Positions 21,401 through 33,044 of a stretch of DNA of 64,000 nucleotides are shown piece after piece. Origin of the DNA: Areca catechu (lineage: Eukaryota; Streptophyta; Magnoliopsida; Arecales; Arecaceae); NCBI GenBank assembly GCA_021397845.1, contig CM038044.1, positions 61,665,851-61,729,850 of the forward strand, read 5' to 3'. The notes beneath the pieces were generated by a model. The model had not been told where the DNA came from, did not search any database, and worked only from the letters and a program-made list of their open reading frames with translations. Within the stretch, counting starts at the first letter, position 1; each line of letters begins with the position of its first letter. The position numbers and the translations under genes are program-made.

Positions 21401-21725
21401 GAGGGACTGAATGGATTGTGATTTTCTTCCCATTGAAACTAAAGACACAGGTGTTGGATTTTCCTAAGAGGGTGGCATCATGATCATACAACCAAGGTCT
21501 TCCAAGAATTATACTGCTCACCCCCATGGGCAAGACATCACACCAAATCTTCTCTTGATAGGATTGCATTTGGATTTGGACCTGATATCTATACTGGATG
21601 GGTATAGAGGTAGAGTCTACCCAAGAAACCTTATAGGGGTTGGGGTGGGGGACTGGGGTTAAGCCTAACATTTTGACAGTGCTAGTAGAAATGGCATTCA
21701 CACAGCTCCCACTATCTATGATGAT
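18417..21725 (-). pseudogene. pol: Chromo-G pol: PR-RT-RNase H-integrase-chromodomain
   Basis: A Ty3/gypsy polyprotein. In order it has an aspartic protease (IIIDSGSCVNAIS, starting right at the upstream stop) and RT (LTPKKDGTWRMCVDSRAINK, then FSKIDLKSGYHQVRI, and the catalytic VVYFDDILIYS). RNase H follows (FEVACDASGVGIGGVLSQE to NKVADALSRR), then the integrase zinc finger (HAGGLAGHFG ... CRTC) and integrase core. The core catalytic residues are in SMDFVLG, VSDRDVRF and QTEVVNRSL. A GPY/F-like GAGQFRV segment precedes a C-terminal chromodomain (EKILDDQVISTRNRGYQRYL then VRWLGRPDSDDSWI), which in this family is thought to steer integration to heterochromatin. Open segments are 19434-21701, 18726-19388 and 18417-18713, split by one TAG and one TGA stop in the same frame. 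It is otherwise complete. Confidence 0.95.
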
Positions 21726-23078
21726 TTAACAAACCTTATCCCCTAGTTTAAGGAAAGTCTGTAGGATGTTAGTCCTACACCAATCTTCCTGAACTTTAGT
21801 CTGGGACAGGATGCATCTCACAACCCCTAATTGGTCAGACTCTGTGGATTCTTCCTCTCCTTCATACTCATCAACCAAATTCATTCCGGCCTCATGGACT
21901 TCTTCTTCAAACTCCTCATTAGGCTCGGAATTCTCTTCTTCTCCATCTTCTATATAAAGGGATCTACGAGGGCACTGGCTAGAAACATGACCTACCTTAT
22001 GGAACTTAAAACAAGCTATGGCTGTGCACTGGTTGGAGATATGACTGGGCTTCTGGCACTTAAAACAGATGATACTAGGGGTTCTCTGTGTGTCAGGTGC
22101 CTTACCTTTGTCCATGGGCCTAGGGGTGGGAATACCCTGATTAGGCTTGCTAGGGGTAACCTGGCTAGGTCCATTTCTTGGGATTGGGGCACTAATCCTT
22201 GAAGGCATGGGTCCTCTCTGAAACTTCTCAGTGTTCAGTGCAATCTGATAGGATTGGTCTAGGTCAGTAACCTCTCTCAGAAACAACTCTCTCTTAATGT
22301 CTTCCCTAAGTCCAGCCCTAAATCTAGACAAAGTGACCTCATGGGCTTCACTCACATCACATCTCATCAGGTATTCATCAAAGGTAGTTATGTAGTCTGA
22401 AACAGATCGGTTCCCTTGTTTCAAAGTCTGCCATTGGTCTAACAGATTTTGCTGGTATGAAATGGGTAGATATTTATCTCTAAGCTTCTCTTTCATACCT
22501 TGCCAAGTGGTTATGGGCTCTACATTTCGTCTTCTAGTGGTCAGCTCAATGTTCCCCCAGTATAACCTAGCTTGACGTATTAATTTCATCTTGGCAAACT
22601 TGAATTTCTTCTCCTCAGACATGGCATACAACTCAAAGTACTGGTCCATCTCACCCTCCCAATCAGAATACACCTTAGGATTTAAGCTACCATCAAAAGT
22701 GGGTGCATCTAACTTGATGTTCCGAATGAACCTATCATCTCTATCCTCAGGTTCTAGGTCAGGCCTCCTATGATTAGGTTCAGGATCTCGGTATAAAGGT
22801 CTTCTAGGTTCTTGGTGTGGGTGAGGTTGAGGCACATTAAAATCTGGGTCAGGAGTCCAGTTCCAATGCCTAGGTTCCTCTAGCACTTGGACTCGATCCC
22901 TAAGCTGGGCAAAATCCTCATGGACTTGTTCTTTAAACTGGGCAATAGTGGTAGTCACATCCTGACTCAGTTTGTTTATACTCTCAGTAAGAGCTCTAAC
23001 CATGGCCTCTAAATCAGGTTGGGTTTGACCAGGTTGGTAGGGCACTCCATTCCGGGTAGACATGATGCAAGCAAACAC
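21726..23078 (-). CDS. gag: Chromo-G gag, 450 codons
   Basis: The retrotransposon capsid/nucleocapsid protein. The likely true start is the sixth codon (MSTRNGVPY), since the five codons before it are not typical. An N-terminal coiled-coil-like stretch (ALTESINKLSQDVTTTIAQF) precedes an acidic/basic linker. The Retrotrans_gag capsid region follows (FDGSLNPKVYSDWEGEMDQY to TTFDEYLMRCDVSEAHEVTL). Two zinc knuckles lie at about residues 343-380. The first, CFKCQKPSHISNQC, is complete. The second, CFKFHKVGHVSSQC, has lost its second Cys. An acidic tail ends in GDKVC followed by a single TAA that separates gag from the protease. In the related Chromo-B the same spot reads GDKVCKVIIDSGS without a stop, so the TAA here is more likely a lesion than a gag-pol boundary. 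Confidence 0.92.
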   Translation of the reverse strand: MFACIMSTRNGVPYQPGQTQPDLEAMVRALTESINKLSQDVTTTIAQFKEQVHEDFAQLRDRVQVLEEPRHWNWTPDPDFNVPQPHPHQEPRRPLYRDPEPNHRRPDLEPEDRDDRFIRNIKLDAPTFDGSLNPKVYSDWEGEMDQYFELYAMSEEKKFKFAKMKLIRQARLYWGNIELTTRRRNVEPITTWQGMKEKLRDKYLPISYQQNLLDQWQTLKQGNRSVSDYITTFDEYLMRCDVSEAHEVTLSRFRAGLREDIKRELFLREVTDLDQSYQIALNTEKFQRGPMPSRISAPIPRNGPSQVTPSKPNQGIPTPRPMDKGKAPDTQRTPSIICFKCQKPSHISNQCTAIACFKFHKVGHVSSQCPRRSLYIEDGEEENSEPNEEFEEEVHEAGMNLVDEYEGEEESTESDQLGVVRCILSQTKVQEDWCRTNILQTFLKLGDKVC

Positions 23079-23948
23079 ACAAAATGAGACTCAACTGAAC
23101 GACTACGGGCTAACTAGACCTAGAGCCCAAACTAGATGCCCAATCAGAGTGGCAAGCTTGCCTGTAGTAACTCAGGACTCAGCCAGGTAGGTGTAAGGGG
23201 AGTGTTAGGTCCCTGAATGCCAATCCTAGACACCAATCAGAGATTGGCCAGGTAGGCGGACCAGCACACAAGCCCTTCGGGATGGAATCCCTGAACCACC
23301 ATTCTAGACACTGAGTACAAAGCACACACAGAGTAACCAGACAAACTGACTCAACACTAGCCTTGACCCGACTTGTTGATGTCCCTATCCCACTAGGGCA
23401 AATTATGTCTAATCAATTTTTAGATTAAAGGCTTAGGTTCGAATGAGTGGGTGGTGATTTTTGGCTAAGGAGAGGTTATCAACTCCTCCCCTTATCTTAG
23501 ATGCTCAAATGCCCTTAAGATGAATTAAGAGATGAACACTCAAAAATAATTGGATTGCAGAATACAAAAATAGAGTTGCAGTAATTTAATTCTCAGAAAT
23601 CCCACGGAAACCAATAAATCACAGAAAAATTATGACAAATAGTTTCAATTATAATGGTTTCAGAAAAATAAAAATCACCCAATTTGGAGTTACCTGTAGT
23701 GAGAAATAATTCCTGCAACAGGGCAATTATGGACTGAAAACAGAGTACTTCCCCGTTTACAATTCCTGCTACGAAGTTATAACCCAACGGATCCCCTACA
23801 CTCCCTAGGAACACCCCATGGAATGGGAAGAGGAGGTTTGCACCTCGCTTCGTTCCTAGGACCGGACGTCCTGGGGAGTCTACTTCGAGCAGACAAAGTA
23901 AAAAGAGAGAGACTCAATCAAGCAATCAAAACAGAAACCCTAGACAGG
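23079..23948 (-). other. Chromo-G untranslated leader
   Basis: 870 bases between PBS and gag with no convincing coding potential. The small frames 23593-23814 (minus) and 23823-24011 (plus) have no recognisable domain. A local repeat of CCAATCCTAGACACCAATCAGAGATTGGCCAGGTAGG-type sequence (parts near 23150-23260) gives two or three related lines. I see no hairpin array like that of the copia leaders. Confidence 0.6.
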
Positions 23949-23960
23949 GCTCTGATACCA
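23949..23960 (-). other. Chromo-G primer-binding site
   Basis: Minus strand TGGTATCAGAGC, a perfect complement of the initiator-Met tRNA 3' end. It lies four bases from the LTR at 23965. Confidence 0.93.
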
Positions 23961-23964
23961 AAAA

Positions 23965-25565
23965 TGATGCAGAACAAAGAACAAAGAAGCGTATGTGGAA
24001 GTAAAAATTAAGATTAATTCTTTTTTTTTTTTTTTTTTCAGAAATTGGCTTTGACTCAAAGTAAAGTTAAACTAAGTTGAAGGAAACTAGGAAATGATTG
24101 AAAGCACAATTTAAAAAAACTGGGTTATCAGAGTAGTTCAGAAGTAATGGATCGCTAGGGGTTGAGAAACTCCCAGACCTAGGGTTTCGCTCTGAACTTT
24201 CAACAGGACAGAAATAGAGAGGAGAGATGGGTTACCAACCAGACAGTGATCTTCACAGAATTTGGGTGGAAGAACTCTCTCGGGCATATTGTTGGATCCT
24301 CGGATTCGGCTATCTTCGCAATGGATCCTCCAATACTGGTCTCGTGGCTGGGTCGACTTCTCCTGGACTCAAGATCTGGGAAGAAGAAAAACAAGTGATG
24401 GATTCAAAGACTCGGGAAAGGATTTGCCAGTTCGAAGAACTTGAAGGCTGATGTCGCTGAGATCCGGATTCTCTTGAAGGCTGATTCGACTCCCTCTGGA
24501 AAGAGCTTTGGATCTGAAGTATCCGGACTGTAGCTGGATACTGGTGGTCAGCCTGGACTTGGAGAGAGAGGCCGTGAGAAGTGGCATAGGCTAGGGTTTG
24601 GTGTATTGAAGTGGATGGTGGGCGGCTAGGTTTTGGAGTAGAAGTGGCTAACCTAGGGTTTGGGTTTTGGAGATCTCACACCTCCTCAAGGTTCCTGGGG
24701 AACCCGGATTTACTCCCTCACGGAGCTCAACACCTGGATGCAAGTGCGGAAGAGAGAAAACACAGAGTTTGCTCACAAAAAAAAGTTGGTTTCATTCATC
24801 TGATTCCTTTAAACTTACAAGAGGGGTTTAATTTATAGGACTTTACAAGAGAGTAGGGTTTTACATCTTCCCATGTGGGACTAAAGGAGGGGATCTACAA
24901 ATCAGGATAATCCATACACATATGGCCGGCCAAGGTTCCAAAAAAAATTGATTTGGGTTAAAAAAGGAAGGTAGATAGCGCCTCCATGCTTGGTTCTTCA
25001 AGAGAGGATTTCTTTCCTTCCATGGCTCAACTCTTTTGGACTCCTCCTTTTCTTTCTCCCTAAGTCAAGGTCCTTCCCATCTTTGTTTTGGATATTTTTG
25101 GCAGGTAGTGGGCGCCTACTTGAAGTTCTCTCCAAGAGAATTTCTTCCCTTTCATAGTTTGGTTGTTTTGGGAAAGTCTTGGGCCGCCCCCTTGATTTGT
25201 GGACTCCTGGTGGATTTCTCGTCAATTGGCGCATGAGAGAAGGGAGCTGCTATCTGTGGTGTGGGGACCAAAGGCTGCTGGATGTAGATGTGGCGCCCCC
25301 TGGACTCAGGCGTATGGCTGGGAGTGTGGCGCCCACTTGCTTGGCCTTGGGAGAAAATGTAACACCCCATGTTGAAGCCCTAGTCCACTACTGAGTCAAC
25401 ATGACTCAACAAAATAAAATACAGGTAATATAGACTCTCAAGCTAAAATTGAGTTGATCCAGTCAACCCTTATTACAAGCCAAAAAACTCTAATTCTTCG
25501 GGCAAGGTTAATCAGAGATCCAGATGGAGCTCTGAAGTCTTCTTCTGAGTCTGGTGCCCGCACCA
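23965..25565 (-). mobile_element. Chromo-G 5' LTR
   Basis: 1,601 bp and nearly the same as 16722-18330, with the same ends (TGATGCAGAACAAAG, GTGCCCGCACCA). It carries one copy of GGCTGGGAGTGT where the 3' LTR has two. It is immediately followed by the CTGAT target duplication and Copia-A pol. Confidence 0.94.
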
Positions 25566-26149
25566 CTGATCCTGCGGAGGATCATTGGAAAGCTATGAAA
25601 AACATTCTTAAGTACCTAAGAAAGACTAAGGATATTTTTCTAATATATGGAGGATCAGATCTAAAATTAGAAGGCTATACAGATTATAGTTTCCAATATG
25701 ATCTAGATGATAGTAAATCCATATCAAGATGTCTTTGCTGAGAATGGAGGAGCGGTAAGTTGGAAGAGTACCATGTAGCCAACTGTAGCTAACTCAGTCA
25801 ATGAGATAAAGTACATAGCTGCTACTAAAGCCACTAAGGAAGTAGTTTGGATGAAGAAATTCATCACCGAATTGGGCATAGTTCCTGCAATACAACAACC
25901 AGTGCCACTATATTATGATAACATTGGAGCTGTTGCAAAGCAAAGGAACTAAGGTCTCACTATAAGTCTAAGAACATATTAAGATGCTTCCACCTTGTTC
26001 AAGAAATCATTGAATGAAATGATGTGGTAGTAGAATGAGTTAATACAAAGAACAACAAAGTAGACTCATTCACTAAGGCACTTCCTCTACTGTAGTTAGA
26101 TTGCCATTTAGATTGTATGGATATTAAATACAAGGGTGATTGGCTTTAG
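25566..26149 (+). pseudogene. pol: Copia-A RNase H and pol end
   Basis: This resumes Copia-A pol after Chromo-G with DPAEDHWKAMKNILKYLRKT, then KDIFLIYGGSDLKLEGYTD. RNase H follows (SVNEIKYIAATKATKEVVWM, FITELGIV-like, LYYDNIGAV), then the SKNILRCFHLV-type segment and a terminal NNKVDSFTKALPL-like stretch. The last codon is TAG at 26147-26149, which overlaps the polypurine tract, the same arrangement as in Copia-E and Copia-F. Several frameshifts and stops (about 25730, 25775, 25945, 26020). Confidence 0.85.
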
Positions 26150-26162
26150 TGCAAGTGGAAGA
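26148..26162 (+). other. Copia-A polypurine tract
   Basis: AGTGCAAGTGGAAGA lies two bases before the 3' LTR. The counterpart in Copia-F is AGTGCAAGTGGGAGA and in Copia-E AGTGCAAGTGAGAGA. It primes plus-strand synthesis. Confidence 0.8.
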
Positions 26163-26163
26163 T

Positions 26164-28533
26164 TGAAAGAATTGTGCCCTGAAAGTCAATCGCATTTAAA
26201 GTTTTAGTAGCAAATTTATAATTACTTCTAACTCATGAATGATAATAAAAGGCAATTTTTGACTCATCATATGTTGTGTGTTGTGTTTCACTATAAGATT
26301 ATGATGAACTCCATAGATTTTAGGGTTACAAGGAAAAATAATGAGGCCTAAAACATATAAACCTTAATCTAGAATATTCCTAGTCATAGGATCATCGATT
26401 TAGGGGTAGATGAATTTGGACATACAAGCACATCCTATGTATGCTCGATGGAGAGGGTGGTTGGTCTCATGACTACTTGTATAGTGATACTAATACAATG
26501 ATGTGGGTGCTTATTAGGTTATGAGTTCACTGAATTGATCTGACAAGAGAATATCTAATGGATGTCTAACTTGTGAAAAAGAATGTTCTCCTAGTAAGAG
26601 TTGTGCATGTGATCCTTAGACCTGAGATCACCATAGTATCTTGTGCATGTAAACCCATATTTTGGTGCATACTTATTCATGGCAATTAATTCATGTATAG
26701 GGTGCTTTTGGATATGGTGGATTGTGTATGAAGGCAATGAGTAGGTTAATAAGGAATCGATCACTCCTAGTAAGGAGAGAAGTTATCCCGTGTGATCTCA
26801 TCGAATATAACTTAGGAAGTCTTTGATCAAAGCATGATAAAATTAATAATAGTTCTCTAATTGGTTGAGTCTTCATTAATGATTAGAGATTCAAATAGAT
26901 TAAGTGTAAGGGTTTGACATTTATCCATGCCCATCACTTAATCGGGATAATGAAAGATTGAAGGATTGAATTACATAGTAACTTTCTACTAAAGGGTATT
27001 TTGATAATTTTTACCAAATTTCTTATCTTTTAGGTAGGCATGATACATTGCTAGATGTCAATCATGTCTTATAGGTCTTCATGAATCAAATTAGATTGAT
27101 TTCATGAGTCAATTTGAAAGTTGATTCAAATTAACAGTTTGGGTTAGCTCAATTCGACTCAATTTGGCTAGTCGATTACCAAATTAAATAAATTTGAGCA
27201 AAATATAAATCTACTACTGGCTAGATGAGGAAATCAAAGGGTCACACACATTAGAAAACTCACCGAAAAAGTTAATTTTAATTTATTAGGATATTTAGAT
27301 CCTAAATAGGTTAGCCAGGTTCACATACTAGCATATGTGGGCTAACCAGAACTCCTGACGTAATCAGTTTAGGTCTAATTGCTTGTTGATGGGGCTAATT
27401 AATTTAAGATTGACTTAGATTTAGATTAGCCACATGTTATATAGCTTAACTAGAATTAATTCTGATTTTACAGAATTTTTAAGATTTTTCTAAGTGTTCT
27501 AATTCAAATTGGATTCAATTTTAGACTGATTTAGCCAGTTCGAGTTGACCCAGGCTTGCAGTCTCTATTAGACCATTTAATTCTAGATTTAAATGGATTT
27601 AATTAACTTTTCCTCATTTAAATTCATCAAAAAAAAATTTTAATTAATTAATTAATTATGGGCTTGTTAGGACTTGAACTCATGACCTTTGGATCATTTG
27701 CCATCTTTTTGGATGAGGAAAGCTTTTGTTTCTGTGTATGAAAAAAAATAAGAGGCACCTCCTCATGAGGAGGCACCACATGTCAACTCCTAAAAGTCCC
27801 ATATATAGTTATTAATTAAATAAATGTGATGGGATTTAGGATCGAAGACATAACCTGAAGGTAGAAAGAAAGAAGAGGTGCAGATGGTATTTCTTCGGAG
27901 AACCATCGCACCTCTTCACATTTCCTCATGCCCCCCTTTCTCATCATTCCCCATGATGAATGTGCACCACCCCTCTTCTTCTGATGCCCCAAAATTCATG
28001 CCCCTTCCTTCCCTATTTAAAGGGGGAGGCGACATGGGTTCTAGTACTGAAAAAGAAATCGAGGCCTTCCTATCTCTTTGTTTCCTTGTCAAGACAAGGT
28101 ACATCCATTAGGACAAGTCCTCAACTTTAAGACAAGGCTACAAATAAAGTCAGGAAAAGGTTCTACAAGAAAGGAGGGCATCATTAGAGAGCATTTGGAG
28201 TGCTCTTGAAAAGGGAAAGTTCCAAATAAAGAAGAAAAGGCTGCACTTGAAGAAAAGGCTGAAAGGAAGAATCAAGCAATCAAGAAGGAGTACTTCTTCG
28301 GATAGATTCTCGTGTGGATCATCTTTAGAGGGCATACATTTGTTTGCCTAGTGGGATTTCTTGATTTCAATAATCCAGGTATGTCACATGATCATTTATT
28401 TATATTCATTTGGTTGATTTACTTTTGAAATGCATAAAGGAGATCCTGGATTAAGGTTTTTGGTATCTTTAGGTTTCAGAATGATCGATGTTTTGAAATC
28501 TATGATTACATACCACACCAAGAATTCCCAAGA
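26164..28533 (+). mobile_element. Copia-A 3' LTR
   Basis: 2,370 bp, TGAAAGAATTGTGCCC to AATTCCCAAGA. It contains the inverted repeat GGTTAGCC...GGCTAACC at 27309-27347 (lost from the 5' LTR), a TATA-like TATTTAAA at 28014-28021 and the hairpin CCTTGTC-AA-GACAAGG at 28084-28099. Frames at 26691, 27878 and 28150 lie in LTR sequence and are not genes. Confidence 0.9.
27309..27347 (+). repeat. LTR inverted repeat GGTTAGCC/GGCTAACC (Copia-A)
   Basis: An 8-base perfect inverted repeat around a 23-base centre that itself holds CACATACTAGCATATGTG, a near-perfect inner palindrome. Matching structures of the same total length (38 bases) are in Copia-E (33007-33044, 56948-56985) and Copia-F (46693-46730, 54313-54350) LTRs. 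Confidence 0.7.
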
Positions 28534-29600
28534 TCTGAGCATCCCTCTATCACTCTATCTCGGTCTCTAGCTAGTTTAAGAGATGATATTCAGAGTAAAT
28601 TATTTATACAAGAGGTTTACAATCTAGAGCAGGCTTATAAATTGGCTCAGAATCATAAAAGATTCCATAGGACATCGATTACTCATCGAATGGAACCTTA
28701 AAATCCTAGAATCTTAGGATCTAAACCTAGTAATAATCAAACCTCTACCAGTCATTTCCCATAGATAGCATCAGCATATACAAAGGACAACAAAGGAAAA
28801 GCAATTTCAAGAGAGGTTTCCCGAACTAGTAGTTCCAAGATTCAATGTTTTAAGTGTAATGAGCTAGGTCACTTTACGAGTCAATGTCCATCAAGAGCTT
28901 TATATATTGAAGAGCCTATAAAATAAAATGTTAAAGATGAACCTAAGTGAGAAATTTATATTAATGATCCAGAGTTAGCAAACACTTACGAAGAATTTAA
29001 TACCATCTAAGAGGAACCTGAACCATTTCTAATATTAGAAAATAGACTTGGAGTGGTTAGGTATGTACTCACCCAGCCTAAAGTGAGTGAAGATTGGCAT
29101 CAAATATCCATTTTTCAAACCTTTATTCATCGAGGTGACAAGGTGTGTAAAGTAATCATCGATAGTGGTAGTTGCATCAAAGCGATTTCCATCGATGCTT
29201 TGAAATATTTAGATTTAACATCGTGGACCACCCCAGTCCATACAAAGTTGCTTGGATAGACACTTCACAAATCAAATCAAGCATGGGTGTCTGGTACCTA
29301 TCAAGTTCTGGTCCTATTCGGATAAAGTTTGGTCTGATGTCATGCCCAAGGAAGTTGGAAGTATTATACTACGAAGACATTGGTTGTTTTACCAAGATGC
29401 AATACTCTATAGTCAATCAAACTTGTGCACTTTTGAGAACAAAGGCAAGAAGATTATTATATATCCTTCACCTACTAGAGTTGTTAAAAAGAATGGAGTT
29501 AATGATAAAAAGAAAGATAAGCTTAGTAAGAGCCTACACTTAATCAATATTAAAGGAATTGAAAGGGAATTGAATGAAGGCTCTTTGATCTAGATCTTAG
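28534..29600 (+). pseudogene. gag-pol: Chromo-B gag C-terminus and protease
   Basis: Continues Chromo-B gag after Copia-A with EHPSITLSRSLASLRDDIQS and KLFIQEVYNLEQAYKLAQN, parallel to Chromo-G AHEVTLSRFRAGLREDIKRE. One zinc knuckle, CFKCNELGHFTSQC (near 28849-28890), is complete. The acidic tail is broken by stops at 28922, 28948 and 29008. The frame from 29053 reads VLTQPKVSEDWHQISIFQTF to GDKVCKVIIDSGSCIKAIS, with the protease active-site DSG. A frameshift near 29255 is followed by RRHWLFYQDAILYSQSN-type protease sequence. Confidence 0.85.
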
Positions 29601-29619
29601 CAATCAAAGATGTAGTGAG

Positions 29620-29885
29620 AACCAGAAATAATATCCCAAAAGGATACTATCCCCCCTTGAAGAATTCAAAGATGTGTTCCATGAGGACCTCCCAGACTAT
29701 TTACTACCAATGCATGACATTCAACATGCAATTGATCTTGTTCTGGGAGCTACCCTACCAAATCATTCCCATTATCAGTTAAACCCTACTAAACATGCGA
29801 AGTCGCAACGTCAAGTTGAAGAGCTCCATAAAAAGGGTTTTGTTAGGAAAAGTCTAAGCCCTTATGCTATGCCCGCACTCCTGAC
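29620..29885 (+). pseudogene. pol: Chromo-B reverse transcriptase, N-terminal stub
   Basis: EEFKDVFHEDLPDYLLPMHD, IQHAIDLVLGATLPNHSHYQ and LHKKGFVRKSLSPYAMPALL match Chromo-G PR-RT junction sequence residue by residue. Translation stops in register at LLT, where the Copia-D LTR enters (29886). All RT catalytic motifs that should follow are absent from the window. The next Chromo-B sequence, at about 58368, corresponds to roughly 200 residues later. Confidence 0.85.
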
Positions 29886-31863
29886 TGAAAGAATTATGCC
29901 ATAAAAGCTAATCTTTGTCTGCATTTTTATAATCTTCCAACTCCTGTATGATATTATTTATTAATAAAAGGTAATTGTTGATTCATCATACTGCTGCATC
30001 TTATCAAGATTATGATGAACTCCATAGGTCAGGGCAATGGAATTAGGGTTATGAAGGAGATCATAATGGTAAGACCTAAGTTCCTATAAATCCTAGTATA
30101 AAATATTTCTAGTCATTGGATCATTAATTTGGGGATCGATTTTTTCGAAAAAACTAGCACATCCTATGTATGTTCAATGGAGAGGGTGGTTGGTCTCATA
30201 GCTACTTGTGTAGGGACACTAATATAAGAATGTGGGTGCTCATTAAGGTATGAGTTCACTGAACTGATCCACCTTGAGAATATCTTATAGAGGTCTTACT
30301 ACGTGTCAAAAGATGGTTCTCATGGTGGGAGTTGTGCAAATGATCCTTGGACCTGAGATCACCATGGTTCCTTATACACATAAGTCCATGTTTTGGTTGG
30401 CACTCATTCATGACAAAGAATTATGTATGGGGTGCTCTCGGATATGGTTGATTATGCATGAAGGATGTGAGTGGATCAACAAGGAATCGATCACACCTAG
30501 TATGAGGAGGACTTATCCCATGTAATCTCTTCGATTATTGACTCATAAGCCTTTAATCAAAGCAGGATGAGATTAGAAAGGATTTCAAATCTTTCATTGA
30601 TCGAGTCTTTATTATTAAATTGAGATTTGAAAGGATTAAGTGCTAGGGTTTGACAATTCTCCATACCTATCACTTACTCGAGATAAAGGAAGATCGAAGG
30701 GTTGAATTATATAGTAACTTTCTACTAAAGGATATTTTGATAATTTCTACCAAATTACTCATCTCCTGGTTGACATGATATGTTTCTAGATATCAATAAT
30801 GTCTTGTAGATTTTTATGAATCAAATTGGTTAGATTCATGAGTCAATTTGGAAATTGGTTCGAATTGGCAACTTGGATTAGCTTGATTTGACCTAATTAG
30901 TTCAATCAATTTTGATCAGATCAACATAGCTTGGACCTGGACCTATTGCTAGCTAGATGTGGAGCCCAAAGGATCATACATGCTAGAAAATTAGCCAAGA
31001 AAGTCAATTGGATTTTAGTTAGGGTCACTGGATCCTAATAGGCTAGCTAATATGTATACTAGCCCAACTCCTAACCTAATTGGATTAAGTCAGTGTGCTT
31101 GCTATTTGGGCTGACCAATTTAAGTGAAACTTAGATTGGTTGATTTCTAATTAGGGTAGCATTTATTTGTATTTATCTGGAATTTATTGTACATTATCCA
31201 TGGATTATGGAAGAGTTCAAATGGGATTGGACTCTTAGCTCCATATTGGCATGTGCCAAGTTAAGGGGCACAGAAAGGATGAAGAGTCCTTCTGCCACTT
31301 AATCACCTAATCCAGATAAGTGCTAGGCTTCTCTCCCTTATCCCCATGGCTATTTGGATTGGGTTTAAATGATCAAAATATGGCATTTGCCATCAAAAAG
31401 GTGGTGCGCAAAATGAGGGGATGCGTCCCTTCATGTTTGTGCACAATCATAAATCCAGAAGTCTTTCTACTTGAAGGCTTCTGGTCCTACGATACATCCT
31501 TTGGAATCCCATGTCCCTTAGCTAGATTTTGACCGGTAACTTGCTACATGGCAAGTAAAAAATTGCTGGAAAGTTGAAGAGACACATATATATCTCTTGA
31601 CATAATGATATGACATATCAAGATAAAACTTTTCATCCAAGGGACTCCTTCTGCTTGAAGGATCTTATTAGATCATTAAAAAATCAAATCAAGGGCTGAA
31701 GAAAAGGTTTATCAGGCACCCTCTCACTCATTATATATAGACATTGGTATTTTGATGCCAAAATATCCGAAAGAAATCCTTTCTATCTCTCTTCCTTCTT
31801 TTAGAACAAAAAGTCTTCTAAGACAAGATTTATCATTTTAAGACAAGTGCCTAGGAAGATATA
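29886..31863 (+). mobile_element. Copia-D LTR, first part
   Basis: Starts TGAAAGAATTATGCC and matches the minus solo LTR 8674-11056 (shared CTAATCTTTGT, TTTATAATCTTCCAACTC, TATTAATAAAAGGTAATTG). It is interrupted by Copia-E at 31864 and resumes at 58194. No internal region or second LTR of its own is seen. The frames 30274-30525 and 31320-31532 are LTR sequence, not genes. Confidence 0.85.
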
Positions 31864-33006
31864 TGAAAGAAAAGTATCCTAAAAGCCAATCTTTATAAGA
31901 GCATTTTTGTAATTTTCCAACTCTTGTATGACATTAATATATTTATAAAAGGTATTTGTTTCATCATACTGTTGTATCTTATTTAGAGATTGTGATGAAC
32001 CCCATAGATTAGGGCAAAGGAATTAGAATTATGATAAAGATCATAATGGTGAGACCTAAGTTCCTATAAATCCTAATCTAAAATGTTCCTAGTCATTGGA
32101 TCATCGATTCGGGGATCGATGCTTCTGAAAAGACTAGCTTATCCTATGTATGCTTGATGGAGAGGGTGGTTGGTCTCATAGCCACTTCTATAGAGTCACT
32201 AATACAAGGATAAGGGTTCTCATTAGAGAATGATTTCACTGAACTGATCAGCACTGAGACTATCTTAAGTCTTACTACTTGTCAAGAGATAGTTCTCGTA
32301 ATGGGAGTTGTACAAATGATCTTCAAACCTGAGGTCACCATGATTTCTTATGCATACTAAGACATATTTTGGTTCATATTCATTCATGACATTGAGTCAT
32401 ATACGGGGTGTTCTGGGATATTATGGAAGGTCCATGAAGGATGTGAGTGGACTAACGAGGAATCGATCATTCCTTGTAAGAGAAAATATTATCCCATGTA
32501 ATCTCTTTGATTGATGACTCAGTGAGTCTTTCATCAAAGCAAGATGAGATTAAAAGTGATTTCTAATCAGTCATTAGCAGAGTCTTCATTATCGAATTGA
32601 TATTTGAAAAGACTAAGTGCTATGGTTTGACAAGTTTTCATACCATCACTTATTCGGGATAAAGGGAGATCTAAAGATTGAATTATACGGTAACATTCCA
32701 CTGAAGGGTATTTTGGTACTTTCTACCAAATCTATCATCTTCTATGTAGAAATGATATGTTGCTAGATGTTAATCATGTCTTGTAGGTTTTCATAAATCA
32801 ATTTGATTGGATTCATGAGTCAATTCAAAAGCAAGTTCGAATTGGCAACTTAGGTTAGCTCATTTTGACCTAACTAGGTCAATCGGGTTTGATTGGATCG
32901 AATCGGCTTGGACCTAGACCTACTACTAGCTAGATGTAGAACCAAAAGGGTCACACATGTTAGAGAGTTGGCCTAGGAAGTCAATTAGGGTCATGGGATC
33001 CTAATT

Positions 33007-33044
33007 GGTTAGCTAGATTAGACATTAGCATGTGTAGGCTAACC
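33007..33044 (+). repeat. LTR inverted repeat (Copia-E 5' LTR)
   Basis: GGTTAGCT pairs with GGCTAACC (one G-T wobble) across 22 bases. The partner LTR copy is at 56948-56985. Same position and length as in Copia-A and Copia-F. Confidence 0.65.

Larger units (their letters stand above)
16722..25565 (-). mobile_element. Chromo-G: nearly complete Ty3/gypsy chromovirus
   Basis: An 8,844-bp minus-strand element between perfect 5-bp duplications CTGAT (16717-16721 and 25566-25570). It has a 5' LTR at 23965-25565, PBS 23949-23960, leader, gag, pol (PR-RT-RH-IN-chromodomain) and a 3' LTR at 16722-18330. LTR mismatches are about 4% by hand over the first 210 bp, the lowest in the window. Gag-pol is one frame broken by only three stops, with no frameshift seen. 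It is the youngest and best-preserved element here, inserted in the RT/RNase H part of Copia-A. Confidence 0.95.
5542..28533 (+). mobile_element. Copia-A: long-LTR Ty1/copia element with three internal insertions
   Basis: 5' LTR 5542-7827, PBS 7829, leader, gag, PR-IN-RT-RH, PPT 26148 and 3' LTR 26164-28533. Flanking bases TATGA (5537-5541) and TCTGA (28534-28538) are a likely 5-bp target duplication with one change. Removing the element rejoins Chromo-B gag in frame. Internal insertions are a minus solo LTR (8674-11056), a chromovirus remnant (14844-16646) and Chromo-G (16722-25565). The pol order marks Ty1/copia. All genes are broken. Confidence 0.88.

Noticed and set aside
19935..22773. 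Plus-strand open frames opposite Chromo-G gag-pol
   Set aside because: They are antisense shadows of a long, clearly coding minus-strand frame and have no domain of their own.
27878..28111. 77-codon frame in the Copia-A 3' LTR
   Set aside because: The copy in the 5' LTR is broken, it overlaps the promoter region, and the opposite strand has an equally long frame.
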